Of a stretch of DNA of 64,000 nucleotides, positions 43,999 to 53,735 are shown piece after piece. Location of the stretch: contig NZ_CP028426.1 of the NCBI RefSeq assembly GCF_003010915.2, forward strand, positions 3,224,001 through 3,288,000. Reading direction: 5' to 3'. A program made the translations under genes and the position numbers. The DNA comes from Gulosibacter molinativorax (lineage in GTDB: Bacteria > Actinomycetota > Actinomycetes > Actinomycetales > Microbacteriaceae). The first letter of the stretch is position 1. Every line of letters starts with the position of its first letter. Below the pieces are notes generated by a model. It saw nothing but the letters and a program-made list of their open reading frames with translations, had not been told where the DNA came from and made no database searches.

Positions 43999-44733
43999 TC
44001 AGACCGCGCGAAGGTGACGACCCCGTTCCGCAGTAAACCAGCTGCTGAACGATAGCGAGTACCGCGTGGGACCATCGAAGCCGATATCGCCTCTGAGGCG
44101 CGCATCCTCACATTGGCGATAGCCCCACCACAGCTCGTGCAGGATGCGTGGGGCGACAGTGACTCGCAGGTCCAGGTCGACCTCATGCGGGCCGATCGCG
44201 GCGACCGGATTGCCTGCCCGCGCGCGGATCCAGCCGAGGGGCGCATCCGAGTCAAGAAACTCGAACCCGATCGTCAAATCATTCGCCGGCAACTGCTCGA
44301 AATTGAGGTTGTCCGACATGTGCTGCAGGATGCGCGCAATTGCGTGAGGTTCCTCGCCCGAAATCATCGGGCCCCAGTCCCGGGCCCAGATTCCATAAGC
44401 ATCGAGCAGCGGCCGCAGCGCGAGGCCCGCGGGCGTCAACCGATAGTCTCGTTGACCGCGCGCATGCTCAGCGGGCGACCGTTCAAGGACTCGGATGCTG
44501 GCAAGATACTTCAACCGGGAGGACAACAGGGTGCGCGAGAGCGCGGGCAGTGCCCTCGCGAGGGCATTGAACCCGCAGGATGCGATCATGAGTTCCCGCA
44601 CGATAAGCAGCGACCAGCGGTCAGCGAGGATGCGCGTGGCGAGATCCAGCGGATAGAAATCGAGCGGATCGAAATCGAGTGCGGGACCGGGTTTCGGCGT
44701 ATCTTCGCGGTCGAAACGACTACCTGGATGCAT
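43999..44733 (-). CDS. HxlR-type winged-helix regulator with C-terminal domain
   Basis: 244 residues. N-terminal HxlR DNA-binding domain (LATRILADRWSLLIVRELMI, LSRTLLSSRLKYLASIRVLE, AEHARGQRDYRLTPAGL) and a C-terminal ligand-like half of about 100 residues (LGWIRARAGNPVAAIGPHEV, LHELWWGYRQCEDARLRG). Its ATG overlaps the aminotransferase stop (TAATG). As the last gene of the operon it probably controls the alcohol/aldehyde dehydrogenase-aminotransferase genes. Confidence 0.83.
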   Translation of the reverse strand: MHPGSRFDREDTPKPGPALDFDPLDFYPLDLATRILADRWSLLIVRELMIASCGFNALARALPALSRTLLSSRLKYLASIRVLERSPAEHARGQRDYRLTPAGLALRPLLDAYGIWARDWGPMISGEEPHAIARILQHMSDNLNFEQLPANDLTIGFEFLDSDAPLGWIRARAGNPVAAIGPHEVDLDLRVTVAPRILHELWWGYRQCEDARLRGDIGFDGPTRYSLSFSSWFTAERGRHLRAV

Positions 44734-46154
44734 TAGGTCACCATCCGTTCTTGGTGCTGGTGCTGGAGCTGGTGCTGGCGTTCGCTGAGCAGTGCAAACC
44801 CTCCTTCGATCTGGTCGCGGACCTCATCGAGCACCTCGCGGATTGCGTGCGTGATGGTCTCGAACTCGACGTCTTCGGCGACGAGTGGTGGTGCGACATT
44901 GATGATGGGAATGTCATCGTCGAATGCGATTCGGGTGAGGACCCGGCGCTCGCGGAGCCGTCCGGTGATGTCGGCGTCCTCGTACACACTCCGGGTCGCA
45001 TCCCGTCTCAAATGCTCCGGCGAGCGCAGCTCGATCGCCCAGAGGAACCCCGCGCCACGCACCTGGGCGACGAGCGGATGCGACGCGAGGGAACGCATCC
45101 ACCCCTCGAGCGCGGGTGTGCGCGCTCGCACCTGCGCTGGCAGGCCGATGCGCGTCATAATCTCGAGGTTCTTGAGTGCGACTGCCGCCATGACCGGATG
45201 GCCGCCAAAGGTATTGCCGTGCTGGAGCAAGGCACCCGGCTCGCGGTACGGCTCGAGCACCCGGTCGTGCACGATCACCGCACCGATCACGGCGTGGGCC
45301 GAGGAGAGGCCCTTGGCCGTAACGATGATGTCGGGATCGAATCCGAAGGACTCCGACGCGAACCATTCGCCGACGCGTCCGAACGCCGTGATGGTCTCGT
45401 CTGCCACGAGCAAGATGCCATAACGGTCGCAGAGGGCTCGCAAACCTCGGGCATAGGACTCGGGTGCGTGGAGCATCCCACCGTGGTTTTGTACCGGCTC
45501 GATGATCAGCATCGCGATAGTCTCTGGACCTTCACGCTGGATTGTGGCTTCGACCTCGGCGAGGATGCGCTGGACCGCCGCCGCTTTCTCCGCCGCGGAA
45601 TCGGCCAAGGCGACTTCGCGCGTATTGGACACCTGCACGCCGCCGCGAAGCAGTGGCTCGAAGGGCTCGCGGAGGTGATCGATGCCGTTGAGGCCGAGCG
45701 CGCCGAGGGTCGTGCCGTGGTACGCCGTCTTTCGCGAAATCCCCTTATACCGATTTTCGCCGCGCAGAAGGAAGTATTGCCGAGCGATTTTCCAGGCGGC
45801 TTCCACTGACTCGCCACCACTCGGGGTGAAAAAGACGCGGTTGAGCCCCGCCGGAGTCATCTCCGCGAGCCGCTCCGCGAGTTCGATCGTCGCGGGATGC
45901 GCATTGCCCCAAGTCGAGAGAAACCCGAGTTCTCGATACTGCGCGAGCGCTGCCTGGCCCAGCTCTTCACCATAGGAATGCCCGAGGTTGACGCAGTACA
46001 GATCGGATAGCGCATCCAGGTAGCGGTCGCCATTCGCATCAAAAAGGTAGGACCCCTCGCCACGAACAAAAATCTGCGGTGCGGGCCCAGCGACCGGGGC
46101 GAAGTGTCGCCACAGATGCGCCTGTGAACGATCTGCCCAAGCGAGTGCATTCAT
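44733..46154 (-). CDS. Class III PLP-dependent aminotransferase
   Basis: 473 residues of the omega-aminotransferase group acting on amine or GABA/beta-alanine/diamine donors. PLP lysine in IIVTAKGLSSAH, cofactor region DETITAFGRVGE and NTFGGHPV. N-terminus MNALAWADRSQAHLWRHFAP is typical of the pyruvate-type enzymes. GGAG precedes the ATG at 46154. Thirty bases after ALDH and coupled to the regulator downstream. The donor is unknown. Confidence 0.87.
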   Translation of the reverse strand: MNALAWADRSQAHLWRHFAPVAGPAPQIFVRGEGSYLFDANGDRYLDALSDLYCVNLGHSYGEELGQAALAQYRELGFLSTWGNAHPATIELAERLAEMTPAGLNRVFFTPSGGESVEAAWKIARQYFLLRGENRYKGISRKTAYHGTTLGALGLNGIDHLREPFEPLLRGGVQVSNTREVALADSAAEKAAAVQRILAEVEATIQREGPETIAMLIIEPVQNHGGMLHAPESYARGLRALCDRYGILLVADETITAFGRVGEWFASESFGFDPDIIVTAKGLSSAHAVIGAVIVHDRVLEPYREPGALLQHGNTFGGHPVMAAVALKNLEIMTRIGLPAQVRARTPALEGWMRSLASHPLVAQVRGAGFLWAIELRSPEHLRRDATRSVYEDADITGRLRERRVLTRIAFDDDIPIINVAPPLVAEDVEFETITHAIREVLDEVRDQIEGGFALLSERQHQLQHQHQERMVT

Positions 46155-46183
46155 TGAACTGCTCCGAACTATTTGGGGTTGCA

Positions 46184-47656
46184 CTATAGGGGCGCCGACT
46201 GGTGATCTACCCCGATGACACGATCGCCGAGGAAGAACCGCACGCCATTCCGCGGGCCATGGCCGCCGATGCCACTCGTGCCCCAGAACGTCTGTCGTGA
46301 GCCTTCCGCGAGATCGACCATATAGGTGCCATTAATCCGCACTTCGCCGGCCCGGATGCGCGAGGCGAGTGAGAGCGTCGCCTCGCGGTCGCTCCCGAAT
46401 ACGAAGGCATCGAGCCCGGTCACCGGGCCATTCGCGTGGCGCAGCGCCTCCTCGGGGGAATCGACCGCGTGAACCGTCACGAGCGGACCGAACAGTTCCT
46501 CGGTGGCATCCTCAGGGCGAGTGCCGGTCACCATGCCGGGCAGCAAGAACCAGCCGTCCATCGGCGGCAACGTGCCGGGGGCGACGAGTTCGCCACCCAA
46601 GGACGTGAGCCGATCGACGGCCTTAGTCAACGCATCCCGGTGACTTTCAAAAGCCAAAGGACCGACCTCGGTACCTTCCTCGAGCGCGTCGCCGAGCTGC
46701 AGGGTGGCGAGGCGATCTCGCATCGCCGCCACAAAGGCATCATGGATGCTCGCGGCCACGAGGATCTTGCCGGGCGCCTCGCACCATTGCCCGTTGATGC
46801 GGGTCATGCCAGCGACGACGGCATCCGCAGCGGCGGTAACGTCCGCATCCTCGAGGATAATGGCGGGGTTATTCGATCCGAGCTCCATTTGCGCCACGGC
46901 GAGATTCGCACCGGCGGCGCGGGCGACGGTGCGCCCGGCGGCATCGCCACCGGTGAACGAGATGACTTCGATTCTGGGGTCTTCGGTCAGCAACGCACCG
47001 ATTCGTGAACTGCCGTGGACGAGTTGGAAGGCCCCAGTCGGGAAGCCCGATTCTGCCATGGCAGCAACGATGATTTCGGAGAGGAGCTGGCAGCCACCGG
47101 GAGCGTTTTGTGAGGGCTTCAGGAGTACGGGGCAGCCGGCTGCGATGGCGGCCGCGACTTTGCCGACCACGGTGAACGTCGGCGCATTCCAGGGCGCGAC
47201 GATGAGTGCAGGCCCGAGCGGTCGGTGGAGCAGCAGTACCGGCCGATCGCCGTCGTGCAGCGTCTCGGATTCGCCGAGGTCTACTGCATCGGCAATAGCG
47301 CCGCGTACCCGGTCACCGAGCGAACCGGCGATGATCCGCGCCGTCGCGATCGGAGTACCGGTGTTGATGGAGTCCTGCTGCGCGATCGCCTCAACCGCGG
47401 TATCGAGGGCATCCGCCACGCGGTTGAGCAGCGCTACCCGATCGGCGAGCGGTATCGCTTCGAGCGTGCCGTCCGCGTGGATCGCCGCAGCCGAAGCTAG
47501 AGCCCGTTCGACGTCGGCCGGGTCAGTATCGCGTTTCGGTTGCCGGTCCTCACCGGTGTTCGGATCGGTGAGCATTGCGGAACTGGGTTCAAGTGTGAGC
47601 CAAGCGCCGTCGATGAACGAGCGTTGTTCGACGAGGGCGGGGGAGATTCGGGACAA
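46184..47656 (-). CDS. Aldehyde dehydrogenase family protein
   Basis: 490 residues. Nucleophile Cys in NGQWCEAPGKILVA, general-base Glu in AQMELGSNNPAI, and LLHRPLGPALIVAPWNAPTF motif. In the same transcript as alcohol dehydrogenase and aminotransferase, so it could process an amino alcohol or diol via its aldehyde. The substrate is unknown. Confidence 0.88.
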   Translation of the reverse strand: MSRISPALVEQRSFIDGAWLTLEPSSAMLTDPNTGEDRQPKRDTDPADVERALASAAAIHADGTLEAIPLADRVALLNRVADALDTAVEAIAQQDSINTGTPIATARIIAGSLGDRVRGAIADAVDLGESETLHDGDRPVLLLHRPLGPALIVAPWNAPTFTVVGKVAAAIAAGCPVLLKPSQNAPGGCQLLSEIIVAAMAESGFPTGAFQLVHGSSRIGALLTEDPRIEVISFTGGDAAGRTVARAAGANLAVAQMELGSNNPAIILEDADVTAAADAVVAGMTRINGQWCEAPGKILVAASIHDAFVAAMRDRLATLQLGDALEEGTEVGPLAFESHRDALTKAVDRLTSLGGELVAPGTLPPMDGWFLLPGMVTGTRPEDATEELFGPLVTVHAVDSPEEALRHANGPVTGLDAFVFGSDREATLSLASRIRAGEVRINGTYMVDLAEGSRQTFWGTSGIGGHGPRNGVRFFLGDRVIGVDHQSAPL

Positions 47657-47740
47657 TGAAGCCTCCTGTGTTTGCGAGTGAGCTGTGGTGGGTGCCGGAT
47701 CGGCCTAAAACATTGGGACGGCTGCGAAGGTCAGGACGGC

Positions 47741-48880
47741 TTAGAACGTCACGACGGCGCGGATGGAGTCGGGCGACCGCATTGCGGCGAACCCGTCGTT
47801 GATATCGGGGAATGACCAGTGCGAGGTCACCATGTCGACGAGGTTGAGGGTGCCCCGTTCAAAGTGATCGGCGAAGGCGAGCATGTCGCGCGAAAGCTGA
47901 TTCGCGCCCATGTATGCACCCGCAATCTTGCGGTCGCCCTCGATGAGTTTCTCGGCATCGATTTCGATGCGCTTGCCGGCGGCTTGCAACCCAAGGATGG
48001 TGGCGGTACCACCAGGGGCAAGAATGTCGAATGCCAGCCCGGCCGTGGTGGGCGACCCTACCGCTTCAAAGGACTTATCCACGCCACCGGGACACAGCGC
48101 ATCCACCTCGGCTACCAATTCGGAAGTCGAAAGCAGCGTGTCGGTGGCCCCAAACTTCCGTGCCCGATCGAGCTTCTCTGCATGCAAGTCGATGGCGATA
48201 ACCCTTCGGGCCCCGGCAATCCGCGCGGCCTGGATTGCAGCGATACCGACCCCACCGCATCCCAACACCGCGACCGTATCGAGCGCGGATACCTCGGCGC
48301 CATGGACGACCGCGCCAAAACCCGTCGCGACACAGCAGCCCAGTAGGCAAGCGGATGCGGAATCGAGGGTATCGGGCACCGGCACGGTTGCCGACTCGGG
48401 CACGATGAATGCCTCCGCGAAGGCACCGATCGAACCGAGCAGGTTGATAGGTTGGCCGTTGCTATCGAGCAGTTTGGGGCGCTCGCGGATGCGCATTTCA
48501 GCGGTTCGAAGACAGCGAGTGGCTTTTCCGCTGACACACTGCGGGCATTGCCCGCAAGACGGGGTGATGCTCGCGATGACTCGATCGCCCAGCTGCAGTG
48601 ACCGACAGTCTGGGCCGACCTGTTCGACCTCGCCGACGACTTCGTGACCGAGCACCGCTGGCGTCTCAATGGCTAAGCCGCCCTCGAGGTAGTGGAGGTC
48701 ACTGTGGCAGAGCCCCACCGCCAGGGTCCGGATGCGTACCTCGCCCACCAGCGGCACGTCGATAAAGGCTTGTTCGAGCGCCAATGGTTCGCCCAGGGTG
48801 CGGAGGACTGCGGCGGTGATCTCGGTTCTGTGATCGCGATCACGCTGGGTTCCGCTGACCGAAGTCGATATCGATGTCAT
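47741..48880 (-). CDS. Zinc-dependent alcohol dehydrogenase
   Basis: 379 residues. Catalytic zinc ligands Cys in AVGLCHSDLHYLEGG and GHEVVGEVEQ, structural zinc cysteines in CGQCPQCVSGKATRC, NAD loop VLGCGGVGIAAIQAARIAGA. The ATG at 48880 has AAAGGG eight bases upstream. First gene of a four-gene operon with ALDH, aminotransferase and HxlR regulator, so an alcohol to aldehyde to acid route with transamination is probable. Confidence 0.88.
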   Translation of the reverse strand: MTSISTSVSGTQRDRDHRTEITAAVLRTLGEPLALEQAFIDVPLVGEVRIRTLAVGLCHSDLHYLEGGLAIETPAVLGHEVVGEVEQVGPDCRSLQLGDRVIASITPSCGQCPQCVSGKATRCLRTAEMRIRERPKLLDSNGQPINLLGSIGAFAEAFIVPESATVPVPDTLDSASACLLGCCVATGFGAVVHGAEVSALDTVAVLGCGGVGIAAIQAARIAGARRVIAIDLHAEKLDRARKFGATDTLLSTSELVAEVDALCPGGVDKSFEAVGSPTTAGLAFDILAPGGTATILGLQAAGKRIEIDAEKLIEGDRKIAGAYMGANQLSRDMLAFADHFERGTLNLVDMVTSHWSFPDINDGFAAMRSPDSIRAVVTF

Positions 48881-49194
48881 CCTCGACACCCTTTCTGTGC
48901 TTGCGTTCTTTGCTTACGAACTCTGCTTACGAACTCTGCTTACGACGCCGATATGCGCCCGTGCTTCTCGTGACGATCACGATACGAAGAAATTCAGGTG
49001 CGCAGGGCATTATCGAAATACGTTCAACAACCGCCGCGAGATATCCGTGGATTTCGAAGAAAAGAATCAATTCGGCAAATTTTGTCGAGGAATCTTCGCA
49101 ATATCCGATGCTTCGTCGAAAGATGCGGATACTTGGCCGAAAGCATTCACGGCAATTATCGCCGCATCGGTTGCGATTGAACTAAGGAGGAACA
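48881..49194. promoter_or_regulatory. Divergent promoter region with 13-bp tandem repeats
   Basis: TGCTTACGAACTC occurs in tandem at 48911-48923 and 48924-48936, with a partial third copy at 48937 (TGCTTACGACGCC). It lies between the alcohol dehydrogenase and D-amino-acid dehydrogenase genes and is a candidate operator array. The rest of the gap is A/T-richer and codes no credible protein. A clear GGAGGA ribosome site precedes 49195. Confidence 0.5.
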
Positions 49195-50418
49195 ATGCGC
49201 ACTGCCATCGTTGTCGGAGCAGGCATCGTCGGACTCTCAACGGCCTGGCACCTGCAGGAACGGGGCTACGAGGTCACGGTCGTGGACGGTAAGGGGGTTG
49301 CCGCAGGTTCATCCTGGGGTAACGCCGGCTGGTTGACGCCCGGGAAAGCAATTCCGCTTGCGCACCCGAGCCTGTGGCTCAGTGGCCCGCAAGGCCTGCT
49401 CGACCCGGACGCTGCGCTCCACGTGCCGCTTCGTTTTGACCTCAACCTCTGGTCGTTCTTTGCACGCTTTATGGCGCACGCGAACAACCGTTCCTGGGAT
49501 AAGACGATGGCGGGACTCACCCCGATCGACAAGATCGCCCTCGAGCACTTCGACGAAATGGTCGACGGTGGTGTTGACTCGTGGACGCGTGAGGGACCAT
49601 TCGTGATCGGCTTTGAGGAAGAAAAGCAGGCGGTCGGGTTCAAGCACGAGATCGCGGGCGTGGTGCGGCACGGTCAAGAGGTGCCATTTGAGCGACTCAG
49701 TGACCCGAGCGAACTCGCGCCCGTATTGTCGGAACGCGTGAAGTCGGTGTACCGCCTCGATGGTCAGCGCTTCCTCGAACCGGGTCCCTTCACGCACGCG
49801 CTGGGGGACGCTGTGGCCGCGCGTGGTGCGAAGATGAAGTTCGGACACAACGTCAGTGCGGTGCTTCAGGGCCGACAGCCCGCGGTGCTACTCAAGAATG
49901 GGGAACAGCTTCGCGCGGACAAGCTCGTGCTTGCCACGGGCGCCTGGCTGCCGAAACTCGCTCGTCAATTCGGCGTACGCACTCGCGTTCAAGCAGGACG
50001 TGGGTACTCCTTCTCGGTGGCAACCGAGAAACCACAGAATTACCCGGTTTACCTGCCGCACGCGCGTCTCGCCTGCACGCCGTACCAGGGCCGATTCCGC
50101 ATTGCCGGAACCATGGAGTTCCGTCGTCCGGACGAGCCGCTCCAGCCCCGCCGCATCCAAGCGATCGTCAAGCAAGCAAGTCAGCTCTTTACGGGCGTGG
50201 ACCTCTCGGACCGCAAGGACGAATGGGTTGGCTCTCGACCTGTTACCCCGGACGGGCTGCCGCTGGTCGGTGCAACCCGAGCAGAGAACATCTTTGTTGC
50301 GGGTGGACACGGCATGTGGGGCTTCGTCCTCGGCCCCGCCACCGGCAAGCTCCTCGCCGAGAAGATCGACACGGGCCGTACCAACCCGGCGATCGCACCG
50401 TTTGACCCGCTGCGATGA
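49195..50418 (+). CDS. FAD-dependent D-amino-acid dehydrogenase (DadA-like)
   Basis: 407 residues. N-terminal FAD loop VVGAGIVGLSTAWHLQERG, then PGKAIPLAHP and C-terminal GHGMWGFVLGPATGKLLAEK. It oxidises a D-amino acid (or glycine/sarcosine-like imine) to the oxo acid and ammonia. Overlaps the alanine racemase gene by ATGA, which is the dadA-dadX arrangement for L-alanine catabolism. AAGGAGG precedes the ATG. Confidence 0.85.
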   Translation: MRTAIVVGAGIVGLSTAWHLQERGYEVTVVDGKGVAAGSSWGNAGWLTPGKAIPLAHPSLWLSGPQGLLDPDAALHVPLRFDLNLWSFFARFMAHANNRSWDKTMAGLTPIDKIALEHFDEMVDGGVDSWTREGPFVIGFEEEKQAVGFKHEIAGVVRHGQEVPFERLSDPSELAPVLSERVKSVYRLDGQRFLEPGPFTHALGDAVAARGAKMKFGHNVSAVLQGRQPAVLLKNGEQLRADKLVLATGAWLPKLARQFGVRTRVQAGRGYSFSVATEKPQNYPVYLPHARLACTPYQGRFRIAGTMEFRRPDEPLQPRRIQAIVKQASQLFTGVDLSDRKDEWVGSRPVTPDGLPLVGATRAENIFVAGGHGMWGFVLGPATGKLLAEKIDTGRTNPAIAPFDPLR

Positions 50419-51554
50419 GCGATAACCAAACCCTCACTGACGCAGCCACGCGCTTTCGTCACGCGATCATTGATACTGCAGCGATCACTGAGAACGTCGC
50501 GCACCTCAAGTCCCTTGCAAGCGTCGGTGAGTTCATTGCAGTAGTCAAGGCTGACGGGTATGGCCACGGCGCCGCACGGGCCGCCCGCGCGGCGATTGCC
50601 GGTGGCGCGACGCGAATCGGTGTGGCGGATCTTGATGAGGCGCTCGACCTCGTTCGGGCCGGGCTTCGTGAAGTGCCCGTGTTGGCCTGGCTGCATCCGC
50701 CGGGCGAAGACTTTCGCACCGCCGTCGATGAAGGGATCGAACTCGGGATTGGCACGGAAGCACAACTCGAGGCGGTAGCTGCGGCGAGCGCCACGGTTGG
50801 ACCCGCAAACGTGCACCTCAAACTCGAAACGGGTCTCGGCCGCGGTGGCGCGGCACCCTCGACCTGGACCGAACTATTCGCGCGGGCGCGTCAATTCGAG
50901 GCTGCCGGGTTGCTCGAAGTCGTTGGCATCTTTAGCCACCTGTCGGGCACCTCGGCCGAGGATGATCTCGCACAGCTTAAAGAGTTCACCCGGGCCGTGA
51001 GGCTCGCACAGGATGCGGGCCTACAGCCTCAACTCACGCATCTCGCGGCCACTGCGGCGACGATTTCGCTTCCGCAGGCCAGGCTCAACGCCGTGCGAGT
51101 CGGGCTCGGCATCTATGGCCTATCGCCCTTTGCTGACCGGTCTGCATCGGACCTCGGCCTGCGGGCAGCCATGACCTTGCGTGCACCAGTTGCCGCAGTG
51201 CGTCGTGTTCCCTCCGGGCAGGGCGTGTCCTATGACTACAAATATCGCGCGAGCCGGGAAACCACACTTGCACTCGTTCCGCTGGGCTATGCCGATGGCA
51301 TTCCTCGGCAAGCGAGCGGGCTCGGTGAGGTCTCGATCGCTGGGAAACGTTATCCGATTGCCGGGCGGGTGGCGATGGACCAATTCGTGATCGACGTGGG
51401 GGATGCACCCGTCGCGGTGGGAGATCTCGTGACCGTATTCGGCGACGAACGCGAAAGCATCCCGACGGCGGCAGATTGGGCGGACGCGGCGGGCACGATC
51501 AACTACGAGATCGTTACTCGCATCGGTCATCGCGTCACCAGAGTCGAACGATAA
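50415..51554 (+). CDS. alr: Alanine racemase
   Basis: 379 residues. PLP lysine K45 in AVVKADGYGHGAARA; second base Tyr in the GQGVSYDYKYRASRE region; active-site GRVAMDQFVIDVGD. Fused operon with a D-amino acid dehydrogenase suggests the catabolic DadX type rather than a cell-wall Alr, though both functions are possible. Terminates in a strong hairpin. Confidence 0.92.
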   Translation: MSDNQTLTDAATRFRHAIIDTAAITENVAHLKSLASVGEFIAVVKADGYGHGAARAARAAIAGGATRIGVADLDEALDLVRAGLREVPVLAWLHPPGEDFRTAVDEGIELGIGTEAQLEAVAAASATVGPANVHLKLETGLGRGGAAPSTWTELFARARQFEAAGLLEVVGIFSHLSGTSAEDDLAQLKEFTRAVRLAQDAGLQPQLTHLAATAATISLPQARLNAVRVGLGIYGLSPFADRSASDLGLRAAMTLRAPVAAVRRVPSGQGVSYDYKYRASRETTLALVPLGYADGIPRQASGLGEVSIAGKRYPIAGRVAMDQFVIDVGDAPVAVGDLVTVFGDERESIPTAADWADAAGTINYEIVTRIGHRVTRVER

Positions 51555-51560
51555 AACAAA

Positions 51561-51594
51561 TTGAAGTTCCCGGCCTAAAAAGCCGGGAACTTCA
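51561..51594. terminator. Terminator after the alanine racemase gene
   Basis: TTGAAGTTCCCGGC and GCCGGGAACTTCAA give a perfect 14-bp stem around a 6-nt loop. The stem ends in TTGAA/TTCAATTT, suited to termination in both directions. It separates alr from the minus-strand HtaA-domain gene. Confidence 0.85.
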
Positions 51595-51651
51595 ATTTGG
51601 CGGCACGTAAGCCTTGAGTACTAAAAGAGTCGCCTAAGTTGGGCTAGATGC

Positions 51652-52404
51652 TTATCGGTGTTGGCCAGCGCGGAGCTCAGCGCGAATGATGCTGGGGACG
51701 CGAAGCGTGAGCGGTGCGAGCTCTTCACCGACGGCATAGGTATCGTCAAAGAGGTAAGCGCCGGCTTCAGTGAGTGTCGTTTTCGCGTCGCGCCAAGTGG
51801 AGGTAAGACCGTCATCTTCTGGATTGGGGAGCGCCACATGCGCGACGTGCAGCCAGGTCACGAGGCCGGATGCTTGAGCACGCTCGGTACCAGATCCACC
51901 GGCCGTCGAACCGCCGCCCTCAGGACCGTGGTCTTTTGCTCCAACAGCTCCAACCGTCACGGCCGCGTCACCGCGATGAACTGCAATCGCGAGCTCTGCG
52001 GACGATTCTCGTAGCAAGAGCCTTGGGTTTCGGAGCGTGACATCGAGCATCCCGAAATGGGCTTTGAACTGAACTGCACCGCGAAATGCGAGCCGGAGTT
52101 CGTCCGGCTGTTGGTCGTACTGCTCGAGCCCAAATTGAAACTGTTCGCGAACTGTGCCCGAGTGGTTCTCCGAGGCCTGAACTTCAGCCTGAACCGCAGC
52201 ACCGTCAGCAGACTCTGCGGAGCTGCGCGACGCCGTCAACTCGCTCGAGACCAAAGCTGCGCCATCAGCCAGCGCGATTTGGCCATCCCGAGCGGACCGA
52301 ATATAGCGGACAAAGCTATCTTTGACGGCCCAATAAAGTCCAAGCCCGGCTCGGTTCGGGCCGTCGCCCGCCTGGCCCGCTCGGCCCGCAATGTTCTGCG
52401 TCAT
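51652..52404 (-). CDS. HtaA-domain protein without signal peptide
   Basis: 250 residues. The core LYWAVKDSFVRYIRSARDGQ, RLAFRGAVQFKAHFGMLDVT and NPRLLL match the HtaA heme-binding domain of corynebacterial heme uptake proteins. Those are normally secreted or anchored, but this start (MTQNIAGRAGQAGDGPNRAG) has no hydrophobic signal and no C-terminal anchor. The ATG at 52404 has GGAGACAGGA before it. Perhaps a cytosolic heme binder for the two P450 systems. That is inference. Confidence 0.65.
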   Translation of the reverse strand: MTQNIAGRAGQAGDGPNRAGLGLYWAVKDSFVRYIRSARDGQIALADGAALVSSELTASRSSAESADGAAVQAEVQASENHSGTVREQFQFGLEQYDQQPDELRLAFRGAVQFKAHFGMLDVTLRNPRLLLRESSAELAIAVHRGDAAVTVGAVGAKDHGPEGGGSTAGGSGTERAQASGLVTWLHVAHVALPNPEDDGLTSTWRDAKTTLTEAGAYLFDDTYAVGEELAPLTLRVPSIIRAELRAGQHR

Positions 52405-52619
52405 TCCTGTCTCCATCGACGGTGATTACTTCTTTGACTGGCTCGTAATTCTCGACGGGGCAGGGATAGTACCCATGTGCACAGTGCCCATACCCCTGCG
52501 GCCGGACGTGCCGCCGAGACACCATCAACAGGGATTCTTCCCGTGAGATGAGTGACGCAATGACGCATGCCCGTTGTGCTTCCTTGCGCTTAAAAGCCAT
52601 CCAATGAAAAGAGGAATGA

Positions 52620-53387
52620 ATGAACACATCAGTAGGCGCTGAGGAAAAGGTGCGCACTACGCCGACGGGGCCAAAGATCTTGGTCGTCCAACCTGACGTG
52701 CGCTGTGACATGGCTCGAATCGAAGACTGGATTGCGGAGTCGGCGACCGAGGTGGAGCTTGTGCGACCCTTTCTTGGCGAATCTGTCCCCGCGCATCCTG
52801 ACGCGGATGGCGTGATTGTGCTGGGTGGTTCGATGAACGTGGGCGAGGAAGACCGTCATCCTTGGCTCACGGATATTGCTGTGATGCTTCGCGAAGCCGA
52901 AAAAGACGCCTTGCCATCGCTCGGGATTTGCCTCGGTGCGCAGCTCATGGCGGATGCGTTTGGTGGCGTCGTCGAAAAAGGCCACGACGGACTCGAATCC
53001 GGAGTAGTGGAGCTGCAGCGGACTGAGGCTGGTAAAGCTGACGCGCTGTTCGGTGCTCTCGACGATACTTTCCATTCGGGGGAGTTCCACTATGAGGCGA
53101 TTTCGCGCCTGCCTGATCGTGCTGTGCGACTCGCAACGGGATCGCGGTATCAGAATCAGGCTTTTCGCGTTGGCCAATCTTGGGCAGTGCAGTTCCATCC
53201 GGAAATTGGTCCGGAGCGATTTCAGGAATGGGCCGAGCACGACGGTCGTGATGACCCGGCACGCGCCGCGGAATTTGAGCGTCAACGGGGAGAATTTCTC
53301 CGTTTGGATGCGCAAGCCGCTGAGTCGAATCAACGATTGATTGGCCGGTTCCTTGCGATTGTGAGCGAAGCGTGCGCCGCTCGGTAA
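52620..53387 (+). CDS. Class I glutamine amidotransferase (GMP-synthase-like)
   Basis: 255 residues. Nucleophile Cys104 in LGICLGAQLMADAFGG and the C-terminal VQFHPEIG pair. Related to the C26/GuaA-like hydrolases but less like the PuuD-type enzymes of clusters A and B (no CRGMQL). Divergent from the HtaA gene. AGAGGA before the ATG. It could hydrolyse a gamma-glutamyl amide; the substrate is unknown. Confidence 0.8.
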   Translation: MNTSVGAEEKVRTTPTGPKILVVQPDVRCDMARIEDWIAESATEVELVRPFLGESVPAHPDADGVIVLGGSMNVGEEDRHPWLTDIAVMLREAEKDALPSLGICLGAQLMADAFGGVVEKGHDGLESGVVELQRTEAGKADALFGALDDTFHSGEFHYEAISRLPDRAVRLATGSRYQNQAFRVGQSWAVQFHPEIGPERFQEWAEHDGRDDPARAAEFERQRGEFLRLDAQAAESNQRLIGRFLAIVSEACAAR

Positions 53388-53596
53388 TAAGAACCGGGTG
53401 CATGGCGGGAATGTGACTGGTCACAATGCACATTCCCGAACTTGCACGAGTCAATGCGCACATATTCACTGGGCACATAAAACGCGGCGACAGTGTTCAT
53501 TTCTGCCGCATTCCCGACCTGGCCGCGGCGGATGATTTCCTTCAGGCAGCGTGAAAGTCGCATTCTCTGAATTCAGTGAATGGTGCAGTCTCGGTG

Positions 53597-53669
53597 GCAA
53601 TTAGCTCAGCAGCAATTAGCTCAGTGTCGTTCGAAGCACAGTGTCGCTCGAATTTCAGTATCGCTCGAT
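53597..53669. repeat. Short direct repeats upstream of the APC permease gene
   Basis: GCAATTAGCTCAG occurs twice (53597, 53612), and CAGTGTCGTTCGAA-type words occur three times (53622, 53638, 53656). They fill the gap 53388-53735, which has no gene. Possible operator array or replication slippage. Confidence 0.6.
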
Positions 53670-53735
53670 AAATGGCACGGAGTAGTGCCAGGGAATTGCT
53701 CGCTGCTACGTACTCAATGGAGAGGCAATAAAACA

